Source: a virus
IMG/VR virus record: IMGVR_UViG_3300042473_001540
Location: 245,757-309,756 of that record
Strand: one strand, 5' to 3'
Length of the DNA: 64,000 nt
Below, piece after piece: positions 15,727-23,605 of this stretch. Positions within the stretch are counted from its first letter, which is position 1. Every line of letters starts with the position of its first letter. The notes beneath the pieces are model-generated. The model did not search any database and was not told where the DNA came from. It saw only the letters and a program-made list of their open reading frames with translations. Made by a program: the position numbers and the translations under genes.

Positions 15727-15954
15727 ATGAATCACCAGCAGGACAGAGATCTACAAGTTTGGCTTGTCACGCTCGATGGAACTCAACAGGCCCATAATGT
15801 GGTTGTTGAGCTCAAGAAACTAGGATTCTTGCAGTTGACGGTAATGGATGCAATTGGCGTGATCACCGGCAGGGCAGATCAGTCTATTGCCGAGGCAGCT
15901 CGCATCCTCCCGGGTGTTTTGGATGTGGAACCAGAAACTCCAGTGTCAGTTTGA
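15727..15954 (+). CDS. Small protein with ferredoxin-like (I9-type) pattern, 75 residues
   Basis: ATG 15727 after CGAGGAAAG. The strand-helix-strand order (QVWLVTLDG, ELKKLGFLQLTVMDAIGVITG, AARILPGVLDVEPE) resembles small ferredoxin-like modules such as peptidase-inhibitor I9 propeptides, where G(V/I)..V follows a helix. This is a fold-level impression only; function unknown. Confidence 0.5.
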   Translation: MNHQQDRDLQVWLVTLDGTQQAHNVVVELKKLGFLQLTVMDAIGVITGRADQSIAEAARILPGVLDVEPETPVSV

Positions 15955-15975
15955 TATCTCAAGGAGTACCGGATA

Positions 15976-16194
15976 GTGCAGGACGTATTTGGTCAGGATT
16001 TGAACGTTGGCGATAAGGTGGCTCTGACCCCGCACGGATACAAGAGCCTGGTTGTTGGCACGATTGTAGGATTCACAGCACAGCAGGTGCGAGTCAGCTA
16101 TGAGCGACGACGCCGGTATGGCGATACGGAGGAGACCACAATCCTTCGACCTCCCGGTGATTTGGTCAAAGCCCCAGAACATTTTACCTCTTGA
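15976..16194 (+). CDS. Small SH3-like protein (tentative), 72 residues
   Basis: GTG 15976 after AAGGAG. The series of short strands (GDKVALTP, VVGTIVGFTAQQVRVSYERR) resembles KOW/SH3-type small barrels. Stop TGA at 16192-16194 is inside the next -35 box. No specific role. Confidence 0.5.
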   Translation: MQDVFGQDLNVGDKVALTPHGYKSLVVGTIVGFTAQQVRVSYERRRRYGDTEETTILRPPGDLVKAPEHFTS

Positions 16195-16218
16195 CATTCA
16201 GCTCGAGTCTGCTATAAT
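16191..16218 (+). promoter_or_regulatory. Early sigma70-type promoter
   Basis: TTGACA 16191-16196, 16-bp spacer, TATAAT 16213-16218 preceded by TGC; upstream stop codon in the -35 box. Confidence 0.85.
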
Positions 16219-16243
16219 CCCCACATCAAGCGAGGACAGCACC

Positions 16244-16513
16244 ATGTCAATCAACACCAGTGAGCTTTGGGTTGTGGTCTATATCCACAATAATCCCTAC
16301 AGCTTTGACACTGGCATGCCGGACACGGTCTACCTCAAGCGGGAGGAGGCTGAAGCTGCCTGCCGTGAGCTCAACAGCATGCCCAAAACTTTCAGTTGGG
16401 AACGCGAAAATCCCTATTCTGCTGAAAGCCTGTATGATCGCATGCTGACTATTCGGGACGAGAGTCGGCGAGAAGGTGAGCGAGACGAGCGTCGCAACGC
16501 TGACGGCTACTAG
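16244..16513 (+). CDS. Unidentified small protein, 89 residues
   Basis: ATG 16244 after GCGAGGA. N-terminal strand (SELWVVVYIHNNPYSF), then a helix with YLKREEAEAACREL and a very charged C-terminus (RRE...ERDERRNADGY). Function unknown. Confidence 0.55.
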   Translation: MSINTSELWVVVYIHNNPYSFDTGMPDTVYLKREEAEAACRELNSMPKTFSWERENPYSAESLYDRMLTIRDESRREGERDERRNADGY

Positions 16514-16521
16514 GGGGAAAA

Positions 16522-16746
16522 GTGACCATCAACCGCAAGGCGTTTCAAACACCACAGAAAACTTGGCATGCAGTCAAGTGGACTCGCAAGGGGCGAGGAT
16601 CCTACACTGATTTCGAAGCGGCCAAAAGGTGGTGCAACGCTCATGCTGGAGTCTACAGAGGTGACTGGTGTTACCATTATGGCCCTTGGGAATTCAAGTT
16701 TCGCGACCCCGCTATAGCCTTGATGTTTCAACTTACATGGTGCTAG
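16522..16746 (+). CDS. Small protein, member of a repeated phage family (FR..DA..F.L.W)
   Basis: GTG 16522 with AGGGGGA upstream. 74 residues with many Trp/Tyr; the C-terminus reads FKFRDPAIALMFQLTW. The same ending pattern occurs in the products at 27825, 30330 and 30582, so this is a dispersed family of small paralogues in this genome. Function unknown. Confidence 0.6.
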   Translation: MTINRKAFQTPQKTWHAVKWTRKGRGSYTDFEAAKRWCNAHAGVYRGDWCYHYGPWEFKFRDPAIALMFQLTWC

Positions 16747-16747
16747 T

Positions 16748-17002
16748 ATGAAATGGGAATGGACTCTGTCCGTAGTTGCTGAGCGTGATGCCTCAGGCAA
16801 GCGTCGTCGACTTGAGGAGCATGAGACAGCCGTGGAGGTGCAAGATGGTGGACAGGCACAGCTTGTGGAGTTTGCAAACACCAGTGAGACCGGGCTGTTT
16901 GTGCGCTTGCAGAGCTGGGATGATCAGCGCGAGCATACCGAAATGGCTCAGTTGCTGAACAAGCGAGTGCGAGTCACTGTGGAGGTGCTGGACGATGAAT
17001 GA
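16748..17002 (+). CDS. Unidentified small protein, 84 residues
   Basis: ATG 16748, one base after the previous stop. Alternating charged and hydrophobic residues, with a beta pattern at the end (KRVRVTVEVLDDE). Overlaps the next ATG by eight bases. Confidence 0.5.
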   Translation: MKWEWTLSVVAERDASGKRRRLEEHETAVEVQDGGQAQLVEFANTSETGLFVRLQSWDDQREHTEMAQLLNKRVRVTVEVLDDE

Positions 17003-17309
17003 AGTTTCAAAGATGATTTGTGTGGGCATGATCCTGGCTTCAAAAAAGCGCAAGCCTGACAGCTTGTTTGTGGTCACGCATCTCTATCAGCGAGAGTACG
17101 CCAATGGTAATCTCGCTGATAGAGCAACAGGATTGATAATTAGCAAAAAGCGTGACCCTGAACCTTGGCTCGAAACTCGGGCTCACGGTGCTCCCCCTCC
17201 GGGGATTGATGGGAGTGAGCTCCGCGACCTAGATGTTAGAAGTCTCGAGCAGATGTTTCCCCATGTGTGGTTTGATCCAGTTGTGCCAGAGCATGAGGAA
17301 GACAAGTGA
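16995..17309 (+). CDS. Unidentified protein, 104 residues
   Basis: ATG 16995 inside the end of the preceding gene. Starts MNEVSKMICVGMILASKKRK; the C-terminus is acidic (PVVPEHEEDK). No motif recognised. Confidence 0.5.
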   Translation: MNEVSKMICVGMILASKKRKPDSLFVVTHLYQREYANGNLADRATGLIISKKRDPEPWLETRAHGAPPPGIDGSELRDLDVRSLEQMFPHVWFDPVVPEHEEDK

Positions 17310-17319
17310 ATTTTTCTGG

Positions 17320-17347
17320 TTGACAATCTTCTCTAGGCTGCTACAAT
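17320..17347 (+). promoter_or_regulatory. Early sigma70-type promoter
   Basis: TTGACA 17320-17325, 16-bp spacer, TACAAT 17342-17347 with TGC upstream. Confidence 0.8.
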
Positions 17348-17373
17348 GGCGGGGCAAGCAAGGAGCTAGAGCG

Positions 17374-17529
17374 ATGGACGACCTCAGCAAACTGATTGGG
17401 CGCACTGTAGCCAAAGCCGAAATGTTTGGAGACGGTTATTTCCGGCTCACGTTTGAGGACGGAAGCGAGCTGGATGTGATGGCGCACGGCACTGAGCCGC
17501 AGTGGTTGAGTGTTGACTTCACCGATTGA
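17374..17529 (+). CDS. 51-residue protein, paralogue of the 19124-19285 product
   Basis: ATG 17374 with AAGGAG upstream. Shares L..[LF][IV]GRTV..., GD.Y....F.DG..L.V, and W[LS].VD with the 53-residue protein at 19124, so both belong to one small beta-rich family. The TGA stop is inside the next -35 box. Function unknown. Confidence 0.65.
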   Translation: MDDLSKLIGRTVAKAEMFGDGYFRLTFEDGSELDVMAHGTEPQWLSVDFTD

Positions 17530-17554
17530 CAGAGCAGTAGCCTTCAGCTAGTAT
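17526..17554 (+). promoter_or_regulatory. Early sigma70-type promoter
   Basis: TTGACA 17526-17531, 17-bp spacer, TAGTAT 17549-17554; stop of the upstream gene within the -35 box. Confidence 0.7.
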
Positions 17555-17579
17555 GCGCTACCAAAAGAGGAGTTGTGCT

Positions 17580-17888
17580 ATGCAGTTTGTTGTTATTGAT
17601 CTCAAGACTCGCTGCCTGGTGAAGCATCCGCGCACTCGGAAGGAAACCTACAGCACTGAGCGTGCTGCCAAAGCGGCGAAGACCCGCTTGACCAAAATTG
17701 ATATGGACGCCTATCTCGCAGGCAAAAAGTATCCTCGCTCCGACTATGAGGTTATGGACGAGGCAACATACAAGGCACAGGTGCCCATGCGGGAGGTCAC
17801 TAATCTTATGACGGGAGCCACCGTGCTCGAGCGTGCTGACACACCGTGGCACTGTTCAGTCGGTAGTGAGAGTTACTGGAGCAGCTGA
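17580..17888 (+). CDS. Conserved phage protein, 102 residues
   Basis: ATG 17580 is chosen over 17553 because AGAGGAG lies at 17566-17572 and the earlier codon overlaps the -10 box. The sequence reads MQFVVIDLKTRCLVKHP, TYSTERAAKAAKTRL, then REVTNLMTGATVLERADTPW and ends SYWSS. I recall the NLM.G..V......TP...P..E.YWS ending from cyanophage-type proteins of unknown role. Confidence 0.65.
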   Translation: MQFVVIDLKTRCLVKHPRTRKETYSTERAAKAAKTRLTKIDMDAYLAGKKYPRSDYEVMDEATYKAQVPMREVTNLMTGATVLERADTPWHCSVGSESYWSS

Positions 17889-17889
17889 C

Positions 17890-18207
17890 GTGAGTAAACT
17901 GGTGACAGATGGTCATGTGGCTGTGCTCTACAGCCCAGGTTTTGGATCATGTTGGTATGACCCCAGCTTTCCCTCCTGCCTAACTGATCCCGCAGTAGTA
18001 GATTGGGTGATGGCGGGAAAACCCAAAAGCCAATTGAGAGAAATTATAACCTATCTCGCTCTAGCTTACGGTGAGGAATTCGGGATTGGCGGGTTGGATC
18101 AGCTCGCAGTCTCATGGATCCCTGAGGGCACACGGTTTGTGGTGCATGACTATGATGGCAGCGAATATATCTTGCGAGAAGATAAAATGCCGTGGAGTGT
18201 GGCATAA
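17890..18207 (+). CDS. Conserved phage protein (VAVLYSPGFG family), 105 residues
   Basis: GTG 17890, one base after the previous stop. The N-terminal VTDGHVAVLYSPGFGSCWYD and the C-terminal AVSWIPEGTRFVVHDYDGSE match a small family I recall in many tailed phages (V.VLYSPG.G..W ... W.PEG..F.I..YDG.E). No assigned function. Confidence 0.7.
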   Translation: MSKLVTDGHVAVLYSPGFGSCWYDPSFPSCLTDPAVVDWVMAGKPKSQLREIITYLALAYGEEFGIGGLDQLAVSWIPEGTRFVVHDYDGSEYILREDKMPWSVA

Positions 18208-18222
18208 TCCAGAAAAAACTGG

Positions 18223-18250
18223 TTGACTGAAACCAAAACTTTGCTAATAT
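18223..18250 (+). promoter_or_regulatory. Early sigma70-type promoter
   Basis: TTGACT 18223-18228, 16-bp spacer, TAATAT 18245-18250 preceded by TGC. Confidence 0.7.
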
Positions 18251-18301
18251 GTGAGCACGCAAGCAGCAGGGGCTGGTTGCACAACAGGAAAGAAGGTTAC
18301 A

Positions 18302-18532
18302 ATGGGTATCAGCACTGAACTGGCTCGGAAGATCCTCTCGGACGAGATCGACATCTATGATGCGGTGGCATATGGTGAAGGCTGCACCAACGAGGAGCAT
18401 AACTACCTGCAGAACATGTATGACGAGATTGCTGCTGAGCACTTCCTGCATCGGGACGATGCCTCTGAAGAGATCATGGAACGCATCTACGATTGCATTT
18501 ATGACGACTTTGGCGAGGAGGCTGTGGCGTAA
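18302..18532 (+). CDS. Small acidic protein, 76 residues
   Basis: ATG 18302 with AAAGAAGG upstream. Very acidic and helical (DEIDIYDAVAYGEGCTNEEH, IYDDFGEEAVA). Small acidic early proteins of phages often inhibit DNA-binding host proteins, but nothing specific shows that here. Confidence 0.55.
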   Translation: MGISTELARKILSDEIDIYDAVAYGEGCTNEEHNYLQNMYDEIAAEHFLHRDDASEEIMERIYDCIYDDFGEEAVA

Positions 18533-18576
18533 CAGCCACACCCACCACAGCAACAAGCAGAACTGAGGTACCAAAA

Positions 18577-18858
18577 ATGAACACGCAAACTTCTGTTTCC
18601 GAATGCCTCCAGGAAGCTGACGAGGTGATCCAGAGCCTGAAGGAAGCAGGCTATGACTACAGCCACAAGCGTGCCGAGATTGCTCTGCTGTTTGATACTC
18701 AGCTCTACAACGGCAACTGGGACTGCACCACGGACTTTGACGATGGTACCCCGGACCTCCGATTGATCCAGGAGGACGAGTATGACCAGCACATGGATGA
18801 TGAGGACAAGCCTGACTCAGTCACCTATGCTGCCGGGCACTATGTGATGCTGGCCTAG
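18577..18858 (+). CDS. Small acidic protein, 93 residues
   Basis: ATG 18577, on the same transcript as the 18302 gene. Helical N-terminus (ECLQEADEVIQSLKEAGYDY), then an acidic stretch (DEYDQHMDDEDKPD). Unidentified. Confidence 0.5.
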   Translation: MNTQTSVSECLQEADEVIQSLKEAGYDYSHKRAEIALLFDTQLYNGNWDCTTDFDDGTPDLRLIQEDEYDQHMDDEDKPDSVTYAAGHYVMLA

Positions 18859-18868
18859 GAACACAAAA

Positions 18869-19111
18869 ATGATAGCCACCATCACACTTTGGACCATGCT
18901 GCTGTGGGCCGAATCTCGAGCATCCAGCAGTTCCTTGGAATCTACCCAGATAAATGGGTTTGCGACCCAAGAGGCGTGTTTGACCGCCCTGGCACAAATC
19001 ACCGGGATCAACAAGCGTCTCCAAAATGAGAGAGGGAGTGCAAGGTCAGGCGAGACTGGTGTGGACTTCAAGCTGACGATGTGCATTCCTGTCGAAACTC
19101 CCAAGAGTTGA
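18869..19111 (+). CDS. Small protein with signal-like N-terminus, 80 residues
   Basis: ATG 18869. Begins MIATITLWTMLLWAESRASS: a hydrophobic core without strong N-terminal charge, then AES/ASS, which could be a signal peptide. Two Cys follow (EACLT, TMCIP). Export is an inference. Confidence 0.45.
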   Translation: MIATITLWTMLLWAESRASSSSLESTQINGFATQEACLTALAQITGINKRLQNERGSARSGETGVDFKLTMCIPVETPKS

Positions 19112-19123
19112 TGGAGACAGCAA

Positions 19124-19285
19124 ATGTGGGACGAAGAGCTTAGGAAGTTTGTGGGTCGCACTGTGGAGAGCATCACTCGCTATGGTGATGAGTATCTCGA
19201 GATTCGCTTTGATGATGGCACCTGTCTCACTGTGGGCTCTCGGGGCAGTGAGGAAAGTTGGCTGGATGTAGATTCTTTGGGTTGA
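19124..19285 (+). CDS. 53-residue protein, paralogue of the 17374-17529 product
   Basis: ATG 19124 to TGA 19283-19285. MWDEELRKFVGRTVESITRY continues with GDEYLEIRFDDGTCLTV and SWLDVD, collinear with the 17374 product. Its stop is inside the TTGACC of the next promoter. Short but supported by the paralogue and by the shared stop-in-promoter layout. Confidence 0.65.
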   Translation: MWDEELRKFVGRTVESITRYGDEYLEIRFDDGTCLTVGSRGSEESWLDVDSLG

Positions 19286-19309
19286 CCCCTGCTCAAACCC
19301 TGCTATAGT
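19282..19309 (+). promoter_or_regulatory. Early sigma70-type promoter
   Basis: TTGACC 19282-19287, 16-bp spacer, TATAGT 19304-19309 with TGC upstream; upstream stop within the -35 box. Confidence 0.75.
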
Positions 19310-19336
19310 GTGGTTGCAAGAGAGGAGACCGCAGAC

Positions 19337-19588
19337 ATGATGAGGGCTGTGAAAGCGTTGATGGGCTGGCGTAAGGTGGTTAATGACAGCCTTACAGATG
19401 TGTCGTTTGGGTCAAACGGTGGAGGCGAGTGGATGGCACAGGAACTGCTCTCCATGTCAGACGCTGACCGTATCGCCCTTGCTGCCGAACTGCTGGCAGG
19501 GACGGGATACGAGACCCGGCGTACGGAGCGTGCAGGCTCTGATGTGGCGGATTTTTTGCTGTGCGGCGCTTCAATGAAGAGGGAGTAG
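19337..19588 (+). CDS. Unidentified small protein, 83 residues
   Basis: ATG 19337, GAGAGGAG upstream. Helical with SMSDADRIALAAELLAGTGY in the middle. No family recognised. Confidence 0.55.
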   Translation: MMRAVKALMGWRKVVNDSLTDVSFGSNGGGEWMAQELLSMSDADRIALAAELLAGTGYETRRTERAGSDVADFLLCGASMKRE

Positions 19589-19593
19589 TAGAG

Positions 19594-19845
19594 ATGAACC
19601 TCAGCAAGCTCAAAGTGATCCAGACCACATATGCGCTAGAGCGTGAGGACTACGTGTATCGCATTACAGTGGACGAGGATGGTTGGGTCATCATCAAGAG
19701 GACTGACTCCCAGCATCCCATGTGGACGCATGGGGCTCTCACCCAGGCTTATGACGCGGTCTGTGAAAAGTTTGTGGTGATGATCCGTGTGGAAAACATG
19801 CGTCTCCGTCCCGATGAGGCTGAAAAAGTGCTTGCAGGGCTTTGA
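19594..19845 (+). CDS. Unidentified small protein, 83 residues
   Basis: ATG 19594 after GAGGGAG. Beta-rich start (EREDYVYRITVDEDGWVIIK) then a helix. Follows the 19337 gene by five bases; same transcript. Confidence 0.55.
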   Translation: MNLSKLKVIQTTYALEREDYVYRITVDEDGWVIIKRTDSQHPMWTHGALTQAYDAVCEKFVVMIRVENMRLRPDEAEKVLAGL

Positions 19846-19860
19846 AGCTGGTGCTATATT
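19832..19860 (+). promoter_or_regulatory. Possible early promoter (weak)
   Basis: TTGCAG 19832-19837, 17-bp spacer, TATATT 19855-19860 preceded by TGC. The -35 box is poor, the extended -10 good. Confidence 0.45.
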
Positions 19861-19887
19861 GAGTTTGCACAACAGGGACACGGTGAT

Positions 19888-20319
19888 ATGGCCTACATGA
19901 ACCAAACTCGCAAGAATGAGATCACTCCTGCTGTGAAGCGTGTGCTGAGCAAGTATAAGATCAAGGGCACGCTGAGTGTGCGCAATCACAGCACCTTGGT
20001 GCTGAGCATCAAATCCGGCAGCATTGATTTCTGCCAGAATTGGTATGACAAGTGGACTGCCGAACATGCGCGCCGCCCCACTGCACATCAGCCCACAGAG
20101 GTTCCGGACCACATTGATGTGAATGTGCATCACATTGGGAGCCACTTTTCCGGACGTGCAGAAAAGTGCCTCCAGGAGTTGCTGAACGCTATGAACGAAG
20201 GCAACTGGAACCGGAGCGATGTCCAGACCGATTATTTTGACCGTGGATGGCACGTTTCAATGGGCATTGGTCGTTGGAACAAGCCCTACGTTTTTGAGAA
20301 GGTTAGCAAAGGTGTTTGA
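19888..20319 (+). CDS. Conserved phage protein (LSVRNHSTLVL family), 143 residues
   Basis: ATG 19888 after AGGGACACGG. Contains KGTLSVRNHSTLVLSIKSG, IDVNVHHIG and GNWNRSDVQTDYFDRGW ... GRWNKPYV, a sequence set I recall from a widely distributed family in phages and some bacteria, without known function. A compact alpha/beta cytoplasmic protein. Confidence 0.7.
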   Translation: MAYMNQTRKNEITPAVKRVLSKYKIKGTLSVRNHSTLVLSIKSGSIDFCQNWYDKWTAEHARRPTAHQPTEVPDHIDVNVHHIGSHFSGRAEKCLQELLNAMNEGNWNRSDVQTDYFDRGWHVSMGIGRWNKPYVFEKVSKGV

Positions 20320-20545
20320 AAAGCGTCTATGGCTGGTCAAACTCAGCTTTAGAGATGATCGTCAGAGAGAGTTGGGCACTAGTGAGTTCTCAGTGATGGC
20401 TCGAACTCATTGGGGTGCTCAGAGAGAAGTACGTCGTCAGGTAGAGATCATGCGACACAGCTATGGCCAGATGTATCCAGGCCAATCAGTGTCGATCTAC
20501 AGCACTGTGAGCCTAGGAGTTGGTGAGTTCATCTGCGTAGCCTAG
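20312..20545 (+). CDS. Unidentified small protein, 77 residues
   Basis: GTG 20312 overlaps the previous stop (GTGTTTGA). Basic, with a central helix (AQREVRRQVEIMRHSYGQM) followed by a strand pattern. Longer upstream readings overlap the 19888 gene and are not used. Confidence 0.55.
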   Translation: MFEKRLWLVKLSFRDDRQRELGTSEFSVMARTHWGAQREVRRQVEIMRHSYGQMYPGQSVSIYSTVSLGVGEFICVA

Positions 20546-20595
20546 TTTGGAAAACATGCGCCTTAACCCTGCATTGCGATAGCGAGGAAACATAC

Positions 20596-20994
20596 ATGAC
20601 TCGAAACGAGTTTGACGGTTACATTCGGCTGGTGTTCAGCAGCGCAAGCAATTGGCGCGGCGAAGACCACATTTGGTGGCCACATGGAACCGATCTCTAC
20701 TACGAGGTCACATGGATCACAGGTGGGATGACAGGGGGCAACTGTTGGGGGGACAGTGCTGAGCACAGTGTGAGCAGTGAGCCTGAGCCCTCTCTTGAAC
20801 TGCTGGATCAATTCTTGGATGAGGTGTGCCCAGATCTCACTGCTCGGCAGTATCGCCGGCTACTTGCAGAGGTTCCTTATCGAGACAGCTACACTGACTA
20901 CGAGTATTATGGCAACCACACCACACGTGGCAAGAAGGTTGTATCCTTCAAGGACCTCTACAAGTGGTTGTGCCAGGAAGTTTGGAAGTGCTGA
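20596..20994 (+). CDS. Conserved phage protein (WITGGMTGGNCWGD family), 132 residues
   Basis: ATG 20596 after GCGAGGAAA. Central block TWITGGMTGGNCWGDSAEH, then SLELLDQFLDEVCPDLT and YEYYGNHTTRGKK, a pattern known to me from other phages, function not assigned. Its stop overlaps the start of the next gene. Confidence 0.65.
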   Translation: MTRNEFDGYIRLVFSSASNWRGEDHIWWPHGTDLYYEVTWITGGMTGGNCWGDSAEHSVSSEPEPSLELLDQFLDEVCPDLTARQYRRLLAEVPYRDSYTDYEYYGNHTTRGKKVVSFKDLYKWLCQEVWKC

Positions 20995-21395
20995 TTACCT
21001 GTATCGCTGGCCTGCCCGGCAGTGGCAAAACCCATCTCATGGACAAGATTAGCGACCAATACCCACCGCTCAGAGCATGGGCGGTAGATGACATAACCGA
21101 GCTGGGGCAGTTGCCAGGAGTGCATGCTGTATTCCATCTTGACCATCTCATTATCGCCGATCCTCACTTCTGTAGAGAGAGCACCAGGGTACGTGCAGAG
21201 ACTTTGCTGACGGGTTGGTATAACCGGCCCATAGAATGGATCTTTTTTGAGAACAATCCCCAACGATGCCGCGAGAACGTGCACTGTAGGAACGATCAAC
21301 GGAGGGTGTTGGGGATGATCCACATCCTAAGTCAACTCTATACCATTCCAGCAGGGGCTGATGTGCGGCCAGTATATTGTCGCATAGACTCATAA
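20988..21395 (+). CDS. P-loop NTPase, small kinase-like, 135 residues
   Basis: GTG 20988 with AGGAAG upstream, overlapping the previous stop. VLITCIAGLPGSGKTHLMDK is a Walker A motif at residues ~8-15, and a later helix has RCRENVHCRNDQRR, which could supply the lid arginines. Size and layout fit a polynucleotide or nucleoside kinase-like domain without extra domains. Substrate unknown. Confidence 0.6.
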   Translation: MLITCIAGLPGSGKTHLMDKISDQYPPLRAWAVDDITELGQLPGVHAVFHLDHLIIADPHFCRESTRVRAETLLTGWYNRPIEWIFFENNPQRCRENVHCRNDQRRVLGMIHILSQLYTIPAGADVRPVYCRIDS

Positions 21396-21447
21396 TTTTT
21401 AGGTCTTGATCAAGACTCCTGCTATACTCAAGGCAGGAGAAACATGA

Positions 21448-22389
21448 ATGAAGAAAATACTTGTAACTGGTGGGGCTGGGTTTTTGGGCAGCCACTTGTG
21501 TGAAAGACTTGTGGCCCGAGGACACCATGTGCTGTGTGTGGACAACTATTTTACTGGATCAAAATCCAACATACAGCATTTGTTAAGCAGTTCCAATTTT
21601 GAGGTCATACGTCATGACGTCTGTGTGCCCTTATATGTGGAGGTAGATGAAATCTATAATCTTGCCTGTCCTGCAAGTCCCAAAAGTTATCAAAAAGATC
21701 CTATTCAAACCATGAAAACCAGTTTTATGGGATCTTATAATCTATTAGGCTTGGCCAAACGCACAAAAGCAAAGATCTTTCAAGCCAGCACTAGCGAAAT
21801 TTATGGCGATCCTTTTGTTCATCCGCAACCAGAATCCTACTGGGGCAATGTAAATCCTCTGGGCCCGCGTGCCTGTTACGATGAAGGCAAACGTGCTGCT
21901 GAAACACTTTTTATGGACTATAACCGGCAACACAATGTTGACGTTCGGGTGGCTAGGATCTTCAACACCTACGGACCGCGCATGAGTGTTGATGATGGGA
22001 GAGTAGTTAGTAATTTTATTGTGCAGGCGTTACAAGGGCTGCCTTTGAGTGTGTATGGTGAAGGCACCCAAACACGTAGCTTCTGTTATGTTGATGACCT
22101 AATTGATGGCATTTTGACATTGATGGAGTCCACATCTTCTGGCTCACAACCTGTGAATTTAGGCAATCCTCATGAGGTAACAGTCAGGAGCCTTGCAGAG
22201 CAAATCCAACGCCTCACAGGGTCCACTAGCCGGATTTTAAATTTACCGTTGCCTGTAGATGATCCACAACAGCGTCAAGCTGATATTACTAGAGCAACAA
22301 GCATACTGGGTTGGGAGCCAAAAATCCCTCTTGAGCAAGGACTACAAAAAACTATAGCCTATTTCCAACAGGTGCTGACCAATGCCTAA
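21448..22389 (+). CDS. UDP-glucuronate decarboxylase-like NAD-dependent sugar epimerase/dehydratase
   Basis: 313 residues. A Rossmann start with [10 protein letters not shown] (residues 7-16), DNYFTGSK for NAD binding, STSEIYGDP, and [11 protein letters not shown] carrying the catalytic Tyr-x3-Lys near residue 144. Overall spacing and the [11 protein letters not shown] wording fit the UXS group, which turns UDP-glucuronate into UDP-xylose. It overlaps purN by eight bases. A glycosyltransferase-like gene lies 9 kb downstream, so a nucleotide-sugar role in glycosylation is possible (inference). Confidence 0.85.
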   Translation: MKKILVTGGAGFLGSHLCERLVARGHHVLCVDNYFTGSKSNIQHLLSSSNFEVIRHDVCVPLYVEVDEIYNLACPASPKSYQKDPIQTMKTSFMGSYNLLGLAKRTKAKIFQASTSEIYGDPFVHPQPESYWGNVNPLGPRACYDEGKRAAETLFMDYNRQHNVDVRVARIFNTYGPRMSVDDGRVVSNFIVQALQGLPLSVYGEGTQTRSFCYVDDLIDGILTLMESTSSGSQPVNLGNPHEVTVRSLAEQIQRLTGSTSRILNLPLPVDDPQQRQADITRATSILGWEPKIPLEQGLQKTIAYFQQVLTNA

Positions 22390-23017
22390 GGTAACAACCG
22401 CAGTTTTTATCAGTGGACGAGGCAGCAATCTCTTGAGCCTTCTCAAGGCACAAAATGATTCCCATTGCCCCTTTCAAATTCAATTGGTGGTTAGTAACAA
22501 TGAGGATGCGGGCGGATTGAAACTAGCACAAGATCATGGCGTGCAATGGGCAATCTTTCCCAACAGTGCGTACAAAAAAGATAGGGAAGGTCAAGAGGGG
22601 GCTATTCACCAACTTTTGGTGGAACAAAAGATTGAGCTAGTTGCGCTGGCTGGCTACATGCGGGTTTTGACTCCGTGGTTTGTTGCACAATGGAGTCAAC
22701 GAATTATCAATATTCATCCCAGCTTGTTGCCCAAATATCCTGGATTACACACTCACCAAAGGGCTTTGGCAGCAGGGGATCAAGAACACGGTTGCACGGT
22801 ACACTATGTTACAAAAGTGTTGGATGCTGGTCCTATTATCCTACAAGCCAAGGTTCCTGTAGAGCCTGGAGATACAGAATCTGATTTGAGTCTTAGGGTA
22901 TTGGTGCAAGAACACCTAATCTATCCCCAGGCATTGTCCTTGGTTTCCCAGCAACTCTGCGACAAAAAAATAGTGGGAGAAAAAGGCATTTCGCTGGAAA
23001 AACCGGTAGACAGCTGA
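22382..23017 (+). CDS. purN: Phosphoribosylglycinamide formyltransferase (PurN)
   Basis: 211 residues, somewhat diverged at the C-terminus. FISGRGSNL binds GAR phosphate; [16 protein letters not shown] carries the catalytic Asn and His; LDAGPIILQ carries the Asp. Uses 10-formyl-THF to formylate GAR in purine synthesis. Starts inside the end of the sugar-enzyme gene (ATG 22382, AACAGG upstream). With purM at 24.1 kb it gives two of the steps that many marine myoviruses supplement during infection. Confidence 0.9.
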   Translation: MPKVTTAVFISGRGSNLLSLLKAQNDSHCPFQIQLVVSNNEDAGGLKLAQDHGVQWAIFPNSAYKKDREGQEGAIHQLLVEQKIELVALAGYMRVLTPWFVAQWSQRIINIHPSLLPKYPGLHTHQRALAAGDQEHGCTVHYVTKVLDAGPIILQAKVPVEPGDTESDLSLRVLVQEHLIYPQALSLVSQQLCDKKIVGEKGISLEKPVDS

Positions 23018-23034
23018 GATGGTGATGCTATTAT
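23007..23034 (+). promoter_or_regulatory. Early sigma70-type promoter
   Basis: TAGACA 23007-23012, 16-bp spacer, TATTAT 23029-23034 preceded by TGC; overlaps the purN stop. Confidence 0.7.
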
Positions 23035-23069
23035 GCGGTTGTAGGCAACGAAACAGAGGATGCTACACG

Positions 23070-23552
23070 ATGAACACCAAGCAGTTCAACATCATTGGTA
23101 TTAGCCGCTTCCAGGGCGTGCTGACCTTCCGCGTTAGCAACGGCAGCATCAAGCACCGTGAGACTGTGCTGGCACGCGAAGGGCACACTGAGGTGCAGTT
23201 CAAGACCCTCCCGCAGCCCATGACCAAGGCTGATGCTGTGGCTTGGATGCGCAGCCAGGGCGTGGACGCTGTGGTGCCGGCCAAGAATCTCAAGAAGAAG
23301 ATTGAGGCCATCTTGGCTGCTGAGCGGGAAGCTGCTGCTCAGAAGGCTGCCAAGGATTGGGCCGAGATGCAGACCAACAGCATGAGCAAGCTGGCTGCCA
23401 AGCGGGCCCGGGACGCTGCTCGCAAGCGGGAGAAGCGTGCTGCTGAGCGTGCGGCTCAAGAGGCTGCTAAGCAGCAGGGCATCAACCAGCTGATGGGGGC
23501 GGTTGACCAGGAGTTTGGGGTGGATGTGGAGCGTGAGCTGGCGGGGGAGTAA
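23070..23552 (+). CDS. Phage protein with a long charged helix, 160 residues
   Basis: ATG 23070 with CAGAGGA at 23054-23060. The first ~80 residues form a beta-rich domain (IIGISRFQGVLTFRVSNG). Residues ~85-140 are an Ala/Arg/Lys/Glu-rich helix (AAKRARDAARKREKRAAE), likely a coiled coil or nucleic-acid-contacting helix. Followed by the paired hairpin motif at 23567-23656. Function unknown. Confidence 0.6.
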   Translation: MNTKQFNIIGISRFQGVLTFRVSNGSIKHRETVLAREGHTEVQFKTLPQPMTKADAVAWMRSQGVDAVVPAKNLKKKIEAILAAEREAAAQKAAKDWAEMQTNSMSKLAAKRARDAARKREKRAAERAAQEAAKQQGINQLMGAVDQEFGVDVERELAGE

Positions 23553-23566
23553 GCAGAGGAATATGG

Positions 23567-23599
23567 AACTGGTGGGGTGACGAACCCGTAAACCCAGTT
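23567..23599 (+). ncRNA. RNA hairpin motif, copy 1
   Basis: Outer stem AACTGG (23567-23572) pairs with CCAGTT (23594-23599). Inside is a 21-nt block shared with copy 2 except for one C/T: an inner GGGT/ACCC stem with a GAYGA loop and a GTAAAC 3' strand. Lies 15 bases after the 23070 gene. Confidence 0.6.
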
Positions 23600-23605
23600 T
23601 GACAC

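Noticed and set aside
21404-21428. Early promoter before the UXS-like gene using TTGATC
   Set aside because: Spacing to TATACT is only 11 bases. The 12-bp palindrome TCTTGATCAAGA at 21404-21415 is real but unexplained.
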